NCBI RefSeq assembly: GCF_018728565.1
Contig: NZ_JACSOI010000010.1
Location: 62,001 to 126,000, forward strand
Length of the DNA: 64,000 nucleotides
Source: Zobellia russellii
GTDB lineage: Bacteria; Bacteroidota; Bacteroidia; Flavobacteriales; Flavobacteriaceae
Direction: 5' to 3'
The position numbers and the translations under genes were made by a program. How positions within the stretch are numbered: the stretch's first letter is position 1; each line of letters begins with the position of its first letter. Below the pieces are notes generated by a model. That model saw only the letters and a list, made by a program, of their open reading frames with translations, was not told the DNA's origin and did not search any database. Below are positions 44,536-52,152 of the stretch, one piece after another.

Positions 44536-44569
44536 AAACCTTCCGTTTTATGCGGGAGGTTTATTTTTT
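44536..44569 (+). terminator. Terminator after the AhpD-like gene
   Basis: A 10-bp stem AAACCTTCCG with CGGGAGGTTT (one G-U pair) followed by a T-rich run. Confidence 0.85.
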
Positions 44570-44652
44570 CATTTATAAATAAGGATTGAGCACACAATGC
44601 TTATCAATTTTTTCGCATAGATGGCCTATTCATCAACTTAAAAAAAAGTACT

Positions 44653-44931
44653 ATGATAAAGTTAACCGTAATGTACCCGAACAGTAAAGATTTAGAGTTC
44701 GATAAAGAATATTACACAACAAAACACAGTCAATTATTGGAAGACTTAATGGGGGATGCCATTAAGGGGTCGGATATTAATTTTGGACTTACCGGAGCAA
44801 CCCCTTCGGATCAAGCGCCATACGCGGTTATTGCGAATTTACTTTTTGATTCGTTAGAATCCTTCCAAGAATCGTTCGGTTCCAATGCAGAAAAGATTTT
44901 AAGCGATTTACCTAAATTTTACAAATGCTAA
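44653..44931 (+). CDS. EthD-family protein
   Basis: A 92-residue ferredoxin-like (dimeric alpha-beta barrel) protein: LTVMYPNSKDLEFDKEYYTTKH opens like EthD/DUF1330-type proteins with the conserved YxxxH. Function within stress or catabolic loci is poorly known. A single half-site TGCTTA at 44598-44603 suggests weak or lost TetR control. Confidence 0.8.
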   Translation: MIKLTVMYPNSKDLEFDKEYYTTKHSQLLEDLMGDAIKGSDINFGLTGATPSDQAPYAVIANLLFDSLESFQESFGSNAEKILSDLPKFYKC

Positions 44932-44985
44932 ACCTCAAGTTCAAATTAGTAAGGTTGTATAGGCAAAATCGTCTTAGATAGAGAG

Positions 44986-45007
44986 TTTGCCAAACGAGTT
45001 CGGCAAA
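44986..45007. repeat. Near-perfect 22-bp palindrome
   Basis: TTTGCCAAAC and GTTCGGCAAA flank a GA centre (one mismatch). It lies 35 bp upstream of the FrnE-like gene. Its symmetry leaves almost no loop, so an operator is more likely than a terminator. Confidence 0.45.
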
Positions 45008-45041
45008 TTATTTATTGGTTAAAAATGATATGATATAAATT

Positions 45042-45686
45042 ATGGCAGAAAAGATAAAGATAGATTTGGTTTCGGATGTGGTTTGTCCTTGGTGTGTAAT
45101 TGGTTACAAGCGTTTAGAACGTGCTATTTCCGAGTTGGGTGTTGAGGATAAAATCGAGTTGGAATGGCAACCCTTCGAATTAAACCCGAATATGCCGGCA
45201 GAAGGACAAAATGTTCAAGAACATATTGCCGAAAAATATGGTTCATCTCTTGAGGAACAAAAATTGTCTCAGGAACGTATGACGGAATTTGGTGAAGATT
45301 TAGGTTTTACATTCGATTATTTTGATGAAATGAGAATGGCCAATACCCGAGATGCACATGTTCTGTTGGAATACGCCCATGAAAAAGGAAAGCAGACCGA
45401 ATTGAAAATGCGATTGGTTACGTCATTTTTTAGCGAAAGAAAGAATGTGTCCGATAGAGAAGTTCTAGCTCAAGAATTGAAAGCCGTTGGCTTAAATGTG
45501 GAAGAAGCAATGTCCCGTTTAGATGATGATACTGCCCGTTATGAGGTAGCTTCCAAGGGACAGTATTGGCAGGGGCTTGGCGTATCTTCCGTGCCAACTT
45601 TTGTTTTTGATAAAAAGAGCGCACTTACAGGTGCACAACCCGTAGAAACGTTTAAGAAGGTACTTGCAGACCTTATAGAGAAATAG
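45042..45686 (+). CDS. FrnE-like DsbA-family oxidoreductase
   Basis: A 214-residue cytosolic thioredoxin-fold protein with an inserted helical domain; active site C15-P-W-C18 (SDVVCPWCVIG) and cis-Pro near SSVPTFVFD. It belongs to the FrnE/2-hydroxychromene-2-carboxylate isomerase-like branch of DsbA. FrnE proteins are linked to oxidative-stress survival. It sits with the AhpD-like and EthD genes, probably the same response, but has its own palindrome and terminator. Confidence 0.9.
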   Translation: MAEKIKIDLVSDVVCPWCVIGYKRLERAISELGVEDKIELEWQPFELNPNMPAEGQNVQEHIAEKYGSSLEEQKLSQERMTEFGEDLGFTFDYFDEMRMANTRDAHVLLEYAHEKGKQTELKMRLVTSFFSERKNVSDREVLAQELKAVGLNVEEAMSRLDDDTARYEVASKGQYWQGLGVSSVPTFVFDKKSALTGAQPVETFKKVLADLIEK

Positions 45687-45956
45687 ACCGGAACCTGGTA
45701 TATAAAATTATGAGTTACTCATAAACGAATACCTGTTTGGTATTAAAGCCATAAACTAATTTTAGTTTATGGCTTTTTTTAGTGAGCTATTTAAAGAAAT
45801 AGGGTTGGAGAAATGAATTTCTTATTCTATTTTCGGACTTGCGGTAAAATATGCTGTACTGTCTTTAGGCGGATCAATGGGCAATAAAATGCCTTTTGAA
45901 TATAAGATTCCCTAGAGTGTTCAGTTCAAAAACTAATCTGCTTTATTAATTAACCT
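45687..45956. other. Intergenic stretch with a possible gene remnant
   Basis: After the FrnE terminator the plus-strand frame 45817-45915 stays open for 32 codons and reads protein-like near its end (AVLSLGGSMGNKMPFEYKIP, stop at 45913), without a start codon in that span. It may be the 3' scar of a lost gene. No promoter for the following glycosidase is obvious. Confidence 0.25.
45745..45780 (+). terminator. Terminator after the FrnE-like gene
   Basis: A perfect 14-bp stem (AAAGCCATAAACTA with TAGTTTATGGCTTT, 4-nt loop) ending in a T-run. Confidence 0.93.
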
Positions 45957-47924
45957 ATGTCAATGAAAATACATTCACTCTCCAGAACACGTTTTTTAGT
46001 ATCAAAGTGCATCATTATGTTGGCACTGCTTGTATTTTTTACAGTATCAAGCTGTAATGTGTCAAAAACCGGTACGGACAATTCAAATAGCGCATCAGAA
46101 CCGGTAGCAACAGAAGTATCAACTGTAGACTCAAATACCGCCCAAACTAATAACACTACAATATCTAGTGGAATTTACCGGCAATGGCACACAGTAGAAA
46201 TAGATTTTGAAGGTCCTGAAACTTCGGAGGATGCAGAAAACAATCCGTTTTTAAATTATCGTCTAGAGGTGGTTTTTACAAATGTACAGACCAGTTATAA
46301 AATTAGAGGGTTTTATGCGGCAGATGGGAATGCTTCGGAGACTAGCGCAAAAAAAGGAAATATTTGGAGGGTACGTTTTTCACCGGATTTGCTGGGAGAT
46401 TGGAGCTATTCCGCAAAATTGTACCACAAAGACAGCATCGCCATTCAGGAAAACGTGTCAGAAGCAAAAGAGGTGTCTATTTCAAATGCCAAAGGCATTT
46501 TTAAAGTAATTGAATCCGATAAAGAAGGGGTGGATTTCAGGGCAAATGGGAGGCTTGTGGTCTCAAAGGGCTATTACAAATTTAAAAATACGGACACCTA
46601 TTGGTTAAAAGTAGGGGCCAACAGCCCAGAAAATTTGCTGGGTTATGTAGATTTTGATGGTACGTATCGGATAGCTTCTTCAAACGATGAAGGAGAGGCG
46701 AGCACTACAGATGAAATACATTCCTATCTATCTCACATAACTGATTGGAAAGCGGGAGACCCAACGTGGAAGGACGGTAAAGGAAAAGCTTTGATTGGGG
46801 CGTTAAATTACCTTGCAGATACAGGAATGAATACCGTTTATTTCTTAACCATGAATATCCTTGGTGATGGAAAAGACGTATGGCCATATACAAAACCGGA
46901 GGAGCTTAGCCGTTTTGATGTGAGCAAACTGGAGCAATGGGAAATTGTTTTTCACCATATGCAATCAAAGGGGTTGATGCTTCACGTTGTACTACAAGAA
47001 ACAGAGAATGAAACGCTATTGGATAATGGAGAAACCGGGCCAATGCGAAAGCTTTATTTAAGCGAGTTGATAGCCCGTTTTGGCCACCATTTGGGCCTTA
47101 CTTGGAACTTGGGAGAAGAAAATGGACCTGCGGAATGGTCGCCTTTGGGCCAGAACGATGCGCAAAGAAAAGCTATGGCCAAGTTTATTAAGGAGACAGA
47201 CCCTTACAATCATCCGCTGTTGTTACATACGCATGCTCATGCCCCTTTGAGAAGCGAAATTCTAGACTCTATTGTGGGCTATAGATATGTAGATGGGCTC
47301 TCATTACAGCAAGACGAAAGAAAGCATGCTGCTAACGTTGTTGAAGAATGGAGGAAGAAATCTAAGGAAACGGGCCATGAATGGATGATTACCATGGATG
47401 AGATAGGGAAATGGTTTCAGGGTGCTGTTTTGGATAGTGAAGATCCAACCCATGAAACTTTACGAAAATACGTGCTTTGGGGAAGTTTACTTTCTGGTGG
47501 AGCGGGAGTGGAGTGGTACTTTGGAGCCAAGCATCTGCACAACGATCTTACTTCAGAAGATTGGCGCCAGCGGGATAGACTTTGGAAAATATCAAATCAT
47601 GCACGTTCGTTCTTTCAAGAAAACCTGCCGTATTGGAACATGCAGCCACAGCACGATTTGGTCAATATAGATGAGGCGTATTGTTTCAGGGAAAAAGGTA
47701 AGGTCTATGCGGCATTCCTTCCCCAAGTAAAAGAGGCTACAATCAACCTTTCTGAGGAATCAGGAGAGTTTGAGGTTTTTTGGTTTGACCCTTTAAATGG
47801 AGGAGAACTTCAAAAAGGCTCTATCCCGATCGTTGCCGGAGGTGCTGTTAGAGCTCTCGGAAACCCGCCGGCTACCTCCGGGTTAGCACATGAAGACTGG
47901 GTGGCTCTTTTAAAGAAGATGTAA
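45957..47924 (+). CDS. DUF5060-domain glycoside-hydrolase-like lipoprotein
   Basis: A 655-residue lipoprotein (lipobox VSSC), followed by a Ser/Thr/Asn-rich linker (about 35-75), a DUF5060 beta-sandwich (about 78-190, IYRQWHTVEIDFEGPE), a TIM-barrel-like domain (about 215-560) and a C-terminal beta domain like the putative collagen-binding domain (FEVFWFDPLNGGE). Candidate catalytic acids lie in WNLGEENG and ITMDEIGKW. Members in marine Bacteroidota occur in polysaccharide-use loci; here there is no SusCD pair nearby, so the substrate is open. Confidence 0.75.
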   Translation: MSMKIHSLSRTRFLVSKCIIMLALLVFFTVSSCNVSKTGTDNSNSASEPVATEVSTVDSNTAQTNNTTISSGIYRQWHTVEIDFEGPETSEDAENNPFLNYRLEVVFTNVQTSYKIRGFYAADGNASETSAKKGNIWRVRFSPDLLGDWSYSAKLYHKDSIAIQENVSEAKEVSISNAKGIFKVIESDKEGVDFRANGRLVVSKGYYKFKNTDTYWLKVGANSPENLLGYVDFDGTYRIASSNDEGEASTTDEIHSYLSHITDWKAGDPTWKDGKGKALIGALNYLADTGMNTVYFLTMNILGDGKDVWPYTKPEELSRFDVSKLEQWEIVFHHMQSKGLMLHVVLQETENETLLDNGETGPMRKLYLSELIARFGHHLGLTWNLGEENGPAEWSPLGQNDAQRKAMAKFIKETDPYNHPLLLHTHAHAPLRSEILDSIVGYRYVDGLSLQQDERKHAANVVEEWRKKSKETGHEWMITMDEIGKWFQGAVLDSEDPTHETLRKYVLWGSLLSGGAGVEWYFGAKHLHNDLTSEDWRQRDRLWKISNHARSFFQENLPYWNMQPQHDLVNIDEAYCFREKGKVYAAFLPQVKEATINLSEESGEFEVFWFDPLNGGELQKGSIPIVAGGAVRALGNPPATSGLAHEDWVALLKKM

Positions 47925-47963
47925 CCGTCCGGCCAGTCTGGTTTTAATTTTAGTAATGGAGGC

Positions 47964-49217
47964 TTAATTAGCTGTTGGCATATTCAAGGAAGTGGGAAGC
48001 TCAAAAACCTCTAAATTAAAATAGGGCAATGCGGCCAAGAGGTGGTCAAAAATATCGGCCATAATATATTCATAATTTTCCCAGCGCTTATCCGCACTAA
48101 AAGCATATATTTCCAAAGGAATACCTTGTGCTGTTGGTGCTAGTTGGCGTACCATTAAGGTCATACCCTTATTTACGGCAGAATGGTTTTGAAGATAATC
48201 GTTTACGTATTTTCGGAATACACCAATATTGGTCAGGTTCCTGCCGTTAATAGCTAGATTTTTATCTATTTTATTGGTGGTATTGTATGAGTTGATTTGC
48301 TCATTCTGATTGATAAGATAAGGCTGTATAAGCTGAATTTTTTCAAGTGATTCCATATCCTCATCGGTTAGAAAACGTATGCTTTTTTGACTGATGATCA
48401 AAGCTCTTTTAATGCGTCTTCCACCCGAAACTTCCATACCTCTCCAGTTTTTAAAAGAATCGGAAATTAGGGAATAGGTAGGAATGGTGGTAATGGTCTT
48501 ATCAAAATTCTGGACTTTTACGGTGGCCAAGGTAATTTCTATAACGTCGCCATCTGCACCAAATTTTTCAAAGGTAATCCAGTCGCCAATACGCACCATA
48601 TCGTTTATACTAACCTGTATACTGGCAACCAGACCTAAAATGGAATCTTTGAATATGAGAAGAATAACGGCCGAACCTGCACCAAGCGCCGTGAAAAACT
48701 TCCAGATGAGAACATCTGTGATTATGGCAAATATGGTTAGGATACCAATGAACCAGGCAAAAATCATAAAAACTTGAATGTAACTGTCCATTGGTTTATC
48801 TCTAAACCTAGGCTTGGTCTTTAAGTAATCATTGGTACTTGTAAAGAGACTTTTGACTATTAAAATCGTTAGGACAACAAATAAAATCTGTAGCAATTTA
48901 AGCGCCAGTTGGCCTGCATAGTCAAAATGAAAAAATGCAAAAGGAATAAACTCGAACAGAATTAGCAAAGGAATTATGTGGGCTACGTAACGAGGTACTT
49001 TATTGATAACAAGAAAGTTGTCAAAGTTGGTTTTTGACTTTCGGGCAAACCTTAAAGAGATGTAGCGCAAAACGCGCCAAATAATTAGGTCTAAGAACCA
49101 GGCTAGGATAAGTGCCGCCACCAGTACTATTCCTAAATTTAGGTATGATGCTAGGCTGTCGCTCATTCCTGTTTTTAATAGGTAATCGTATAGTAATCTG
49201 TGTAAACCTTCTTCCAT
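47964..49217 (-). CDS. MscS-family mechanosensitive channel (YbdG-like)
   Basis: A 417-residue membrane protein: four to five N-terminal helices, the pore-lining helix (FTALGAGSAVILLIFKDSILGLVASIQV), the MscS beta domain (VRIGDWITFEKFGADGDVIEITLATVKVQNFD) and a long C-terminal domain. FKNWRGMEVSGGRRIKR is close to the YbdG subgroup rather than MscS/MscK. Releases solutes at hypo-osmotic shock. Convergent with the glycosidase gene; monocistronic. Confidence 0.9.
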   Translation of the reverse strand: MEEGLHRLLYDYLLKTGMSDSLASYLNLGIVLVAALILAWFLDLIIWRVLRYISLRFARKSKTNFDNFLVINKVPRYVAHIIPLLILFEFIPFAFFHFDYAGQLALKLLQILFVVLTILIVKSLFTSTNDYLKTKPRFRDKPMDSYIQVFMIFAWFIGILTIFAIITDVLIWKFFTALGAGSAVILLIFKDSILGLVASIQVSINDMVRIGDWITFEKFGADGDVIEITLATVKVQNFDKTITTIPTYSLISDSFKNWRGMEVSGGRRIKRALIISQKSIRFLTDEDMESLEKIQLIQPYLINQNEQINSYNTTNKIDKNLAINGRNLTNIGVFRKYVNDYLQNHSAVNKGMTLMVRQLAPTAQGIPLEIYAFSADKRWENYEYIMADIFDHLLAALPYFNLEVFELPTSLNMPTAN

Positions 49218-49358
49218 GGATTTTATGCTCTTTATTGCCGGTGCAAAATTACATCAAAGAAGGAATAAAGAACGGATAAAAGGGGAATAATTGATGGGTT
49301 TAGAAAAGTGATAGACAGATGTAAATCTGCTCTTATAAGGTAGTTTAACAGACGTGTT

Positions 49359-50213
49359 CTACCTATCATTTAATGCGAGTACGGGTATATTTTCAAAATA
49401 GCCTAATTTGCCCAATGTATGTTTTCCAAAACCTAGCCTCTCCCAAAACGTTCGTTTTTTATTAACGTAACTTACCATGTTACTTTTTCTAATTTTAACG
49501 AAACAGTTTAATGCAATATCCATTTTTGCATTATGTACTATGTTGAAGCCAAGGTCTATATCTTCAAAATATTTGATAAGCATTATTTTATTCTCTTTTT
49601 GCTTAGGATTTAAAGTAGCATCGCTTTCTAAACTGAGTACTTGAATACTGGATTTGTTCAATTTTGCTATTTCAGCCAATTGCTTAACATCAAAAAAATT
49701 GAAATCGGTTTTAAAGTCCGTAGCAAGAACGATTTCTTTTGGATGATTAAAGATTGCATTTCTAGGTACTACTAAAACAGGACATTTTCTAACGCTTTCT
49801 ATTACAGAGAGTGTGGTTTTTCCGTATTTTCCAGTTCGCTTGTTTGTCATGCCTTTGGCCCCCATGATGACCATGTTTATATGCAGAGATTTAATAATAT
49901 CATCTATGGCATCTAATAGCAGTGTGGAACGAGAAAGAACATGAAAGGCATGTTTGGGGTTTTTATCCTCAAAAGTCAAGTGAGTTAAAATATCTCCTAA
50001 ACCTTGTTTTGAACGTTTTTCGGATAGCTTATTAAAAGCATCGTCCGGGTCTAGACGGTTGAGGCTATCAAGGCCATACCTATCTTGGGAATAGATGTTG
50101 AGAATATAAAAATCGCATTTTTCATGCTCATATAGTTTTATGGCATATTCAATTGCGTTCAAAGAATTTTTTGAAAAATCTGTTGGTAATAGAAGCTTTT
50201 TCCCCATGATCAT
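49359..50213 (-). CDS. Tandem universal stress protein (UspA family)
   Basis: 284 residues with two Usp domains. The first (residues 3-150) keeps LLPTDFS and the ATP-type loop MGAKGMTNKRTGKYGKTT; the second (about 155-284) is degenerate, starting LATDFK and lacking a clear G-2x-G-9x-G(S/T) loop. Usually induced by starvation or low oxygen. Met3 (50207) is an equally good start. The upstream region of 400 bp gives it an independent promoter. Confidence 0.88.
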   Translation of the reverse strand: MIMGKKLLLPTDFSKNSLNAIEYAIKLYEHEKCDFYILNIYSQDRYGLDSLNRLDPDDAFNKLSEKRSKQGLGDILTHLTFEDKNPKHAFHVLSRSTLLLDAIDDIIKSLHINMVIMGAKGMTNKRTGKYGKTTLSVIESVRKCPVLVVPRNAIFNHPKEIVLATDFKTDFNFFDVKQLAEIAKLNKSSIQVLSLESDATLNPKQKENKIMLIKYFEDIDLGFNIVHNAKMDIALNCFVKIRKSNMVSYVNKKRTFWERLGFGKHTLGKLGYFENIPVLALNDR

Positions 50214-50577
50214 AAATTTTTAATTGTTTTCCTCAATCCAAGATGAGTAGGTATTGGATCTCACAAACTTCTGTTTACGGTATTTAGATGTACTAAGACC
50301 TTATGGTTTTCATAGATTAGTATGAAGTATGGGGAACAAGTACATTCTTTTCTATGATACCTAAAGAATTATAAGCAAAGAGCGTGCCTTTATATGTTAT
50401 TTTTGCTTTAAACAATTGATTATAAGTAAATTATATTATTTTCTTAACGAATAATCATATAACCGAGTGAGGAAAATTTACCCGGTTGATCCATTATAGG
50501 CCAATGGATAGTTGGCAATATTTTGTAGCCCATGTTTTTTGAAGATTAAAGAAACATGTTATGGTTTGAAGTCGTTT
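50214..50577. other. Gene-free stretch upstream of uspA
   Basis: AT-rich, no ORF with coding character on either strand and no recognised regulatory palindrome. It presumably holds the uspA promoter. Confidence 0.5.
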
Positions 50578-50617
50578 AAAAAATTAAGCCCTAAAATTTT
50601 TCGTTTTAGGGCTTAAT
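50578..50617 (-). terminator. Terminator after the DUF2271 gene
   Basis: A perfect 14-bp stem (ATTAAGCCCTAAAA with TTTTAGGGCTTAAT), followed on the minus strand by six T, 10 bp past the gene stop. Confidence 0.93.
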
Positions 50618-50627
50618 AGTAAATATG

Positions 50628-51119
50628 CTATTGTGGTAAAAGCCGAATATAGCGTATATATCCAGTACCCTCTATTTTTGATTTTAAGTTGTCCGAAGTC
50701 AAATTGAACAGAACGTCATCTTTATAATACTCTTGGTCTTCAACTGCAGATTCAAACCGTATTTTAAAACCCTTGTCAATTTTGTCTTTAGGTATTTCTA
50801 AGATAGCCATCTTGCGTTGGCCGCCGGTAATAGTTTCACCAACTATGGCGTCTATATCTGGCCGTTTTATACCGTAAAGTTGCTTCCACCATTCTTCAAC
50901 ATCTCTATACCACTCCTTATCGTTTCCTTGTACGTAAAGGGTCTTTATATACTCTTCTTGGTTGTTCAGCAAAGAAACTACAAGATAGGCACCTTCACCC
51001 GTGTAATTCGTAAGCTGAATTAAACATTTATAGTTAGCGGCTTCAACGGGTTTGGTAAAACTTACCAAGCTTACGAGGCATAAAGTAAGAAGGGTTATGA
51101 CTTTATAAATCGTTTTCAA
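50628..51119 (-). CDS. DUF2271-domain periplasmic protein
   Basis: A 163-residue secreted protein (signal peptide ending VEAA). The mature part reads like DUF2271 (AYLVVSLLNNQEEYIKTLYVQGNDKEWYRDVEEWW). DUF2271 proteins often accompany haem or iron-uptake and flavin-related PepSY genes. Its ATG overlaps the DUF6607 gene by 4 bp, and both are divergent from the haem TonB receptor, so a role in haem or iron handling is likely but unproven. Confidence 0.78.
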   Translation of the reverse strand: MKTIYKVITLLTLCLVSLVSFTKPVEAANYKCLIQLTNYTGEGAYLVVSLLNNQEEYIKTLYVQGNDKEWYRDVEEWWKQLYGIKRPDIDAIVGETITGGQRKMAILEIPKDKIDKGFKIRFESAVEDQEYYKDDVLFNLTSDNLKSKIEGTGYIRYIRLLPQ

Positions 51120-52033
51120 TTGGCTTCGTTTTGTACAAATGATTCTATTATTGTTTCAATTTCTTTCTTCTTGGTGATATCATCATCAAACAGATATTTG
51201 TAAAGTACTTTATTGTCTACTTTTTCCGCTAGATGTAAATCTTTTTTTCGGTTAAATACATCATCCCATTTGGAGCGAACTATATCCCATTTTTTGTCGT
51301 GGTCTTGCCACCACTGGGCTGCAGCACTACAGCGGGAATCGTCTACTTTTACATAAGTGTTGTATCCTTTTTCTTTTGCTATAAGTACGTCTTCCGCGCC
51401 TTCTTTGCGTAATATTTTGTCATTATCCTGATCGTGCAACCAACCGTAGGAAGTAATTTCATGCCGGTTGCCCCGCATGGTCAGGTTGTAATCTCCTCTA
51501 GTAGTATATTCTCTACGCGGCAGTGGAGCGGGAGTGGTGTTTTCCCAATAACTTTTACCGTCAACATGCACCCATGTGGCCGTGCCCTCATATCTGGGGC
51601 TGTCATCTACTTGATAGACTTTTTGTGTCCATTGCCCTTTAACATCTTTATTGGTTTTGCTATCGTATTTCCAATTATTGCCGGCATTATAGAGATAGAA
51701 ATCTGTATTCTCAAATAACCAATCTTGGCGCCAATGCTTTATGATCATGGGTTCGGCAGGGTTTCCTACTTGTAAGATATGCTGAATAGAAATTTTATTG
51801 GGTTTATCCGTAACCAATTGGGCCCATTCCAGTCCTTTATCCACTTTTGTTTTAGAGGGCTTGTAGAGCGAGTCGTTGCTGTAATTAAAGGTTTCCGCAA
51901 AATTAAAGGTTACTTCATAGCAGCCACACATCTTTTTTATGGCTTCTATATCTTGATTTTTTTTGTCTTTCTGGGCGTTACTCTGGTAACTCATCGATAG
52001 ACAAACTAGGAATAAAAAAAGGAGTTTTTTCAT
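51116..52033 (-). CDS. DUF6607-family periplasmic protein
   Basis: A 305-residue protein using the ATG at 52033, which directly gives a signal peptide (MKKLLFLFLVCLSMSYQSNAQ); the reading frame extends further upstream, but there it would run through the promoter region. The mature protein contains MCGCYEVTFNFAETF and many Trp/Tyr residues, with repeated WENT/WKYD-like strands suggesting a beta-rich fold. I recall this as DUF6607, frequently next to haem-uptake genes. It shares a 119-bp divergent promoter region with the TonB receptor. Confidence 0.75.
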   Translation of the reverse strand: MKKLLFLFLVCLSMSYQSNAQKDKKNQDIEAIKKMCGCYEVTFNFAETFNYSNDSLYKPSKTKVDKGLEWAQLVTDKPNKISIQHILQVGNPAEPMIIKHWRQDWLFENTDFYLYNAGNNWKYDSKTNKDVKGQWTQKVYQVDDSPRYEGTATWVHVDGKSYWENTTPAPLPRREYTTRGDYNLTMRGNRHEITSYGWLHDQDNDKILRKEGAEDVLIAKEKGYNTYVKVDDSRCSAAAQWWQDHDKKWDIVRSKWDDVFNRKKDLHLAEKVDNKVLYKYLFDDDITKKKEIETIIESFVQNEAN

Positions 52034-52112
52034 TTTAAATATAGGTTTAATAGGGTCAATTGTTTCCGGAGCAAAAATATAAAATTTATTTAGACTGATT
52101 AAAAATAAAATA

Positions 52113-52120
52113 TATATTTG
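52113..52120 (+). promoter_or_regulatory. Candidate -7 element of the haem receptor operon
   Basis: TATATTTG fits TAnnTTTG, 32 bp before the receptor ATG. No strong -33 TTG is seen at the right distance. Confidence 0.4.
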
Positions 52121-52126
52121 CAATCT

Positions 52127-52145
52127 ATTAAGAATCATTCTAAAC
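52127..52145. promoter_or_regulatory. Fur-like iron-box inverted repeat
   Basis: AGAAT-C-ATTCT (52131-52141) is a perfect inverted repeat with A/T-rich flanks, similar to the core of Fur boxes. It lies directly downstream of the -7 element and between two divergent haem-associated units, so it could repress both. Confidence 0.5.
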
Positions 52146-52152
52146 AATTTTT

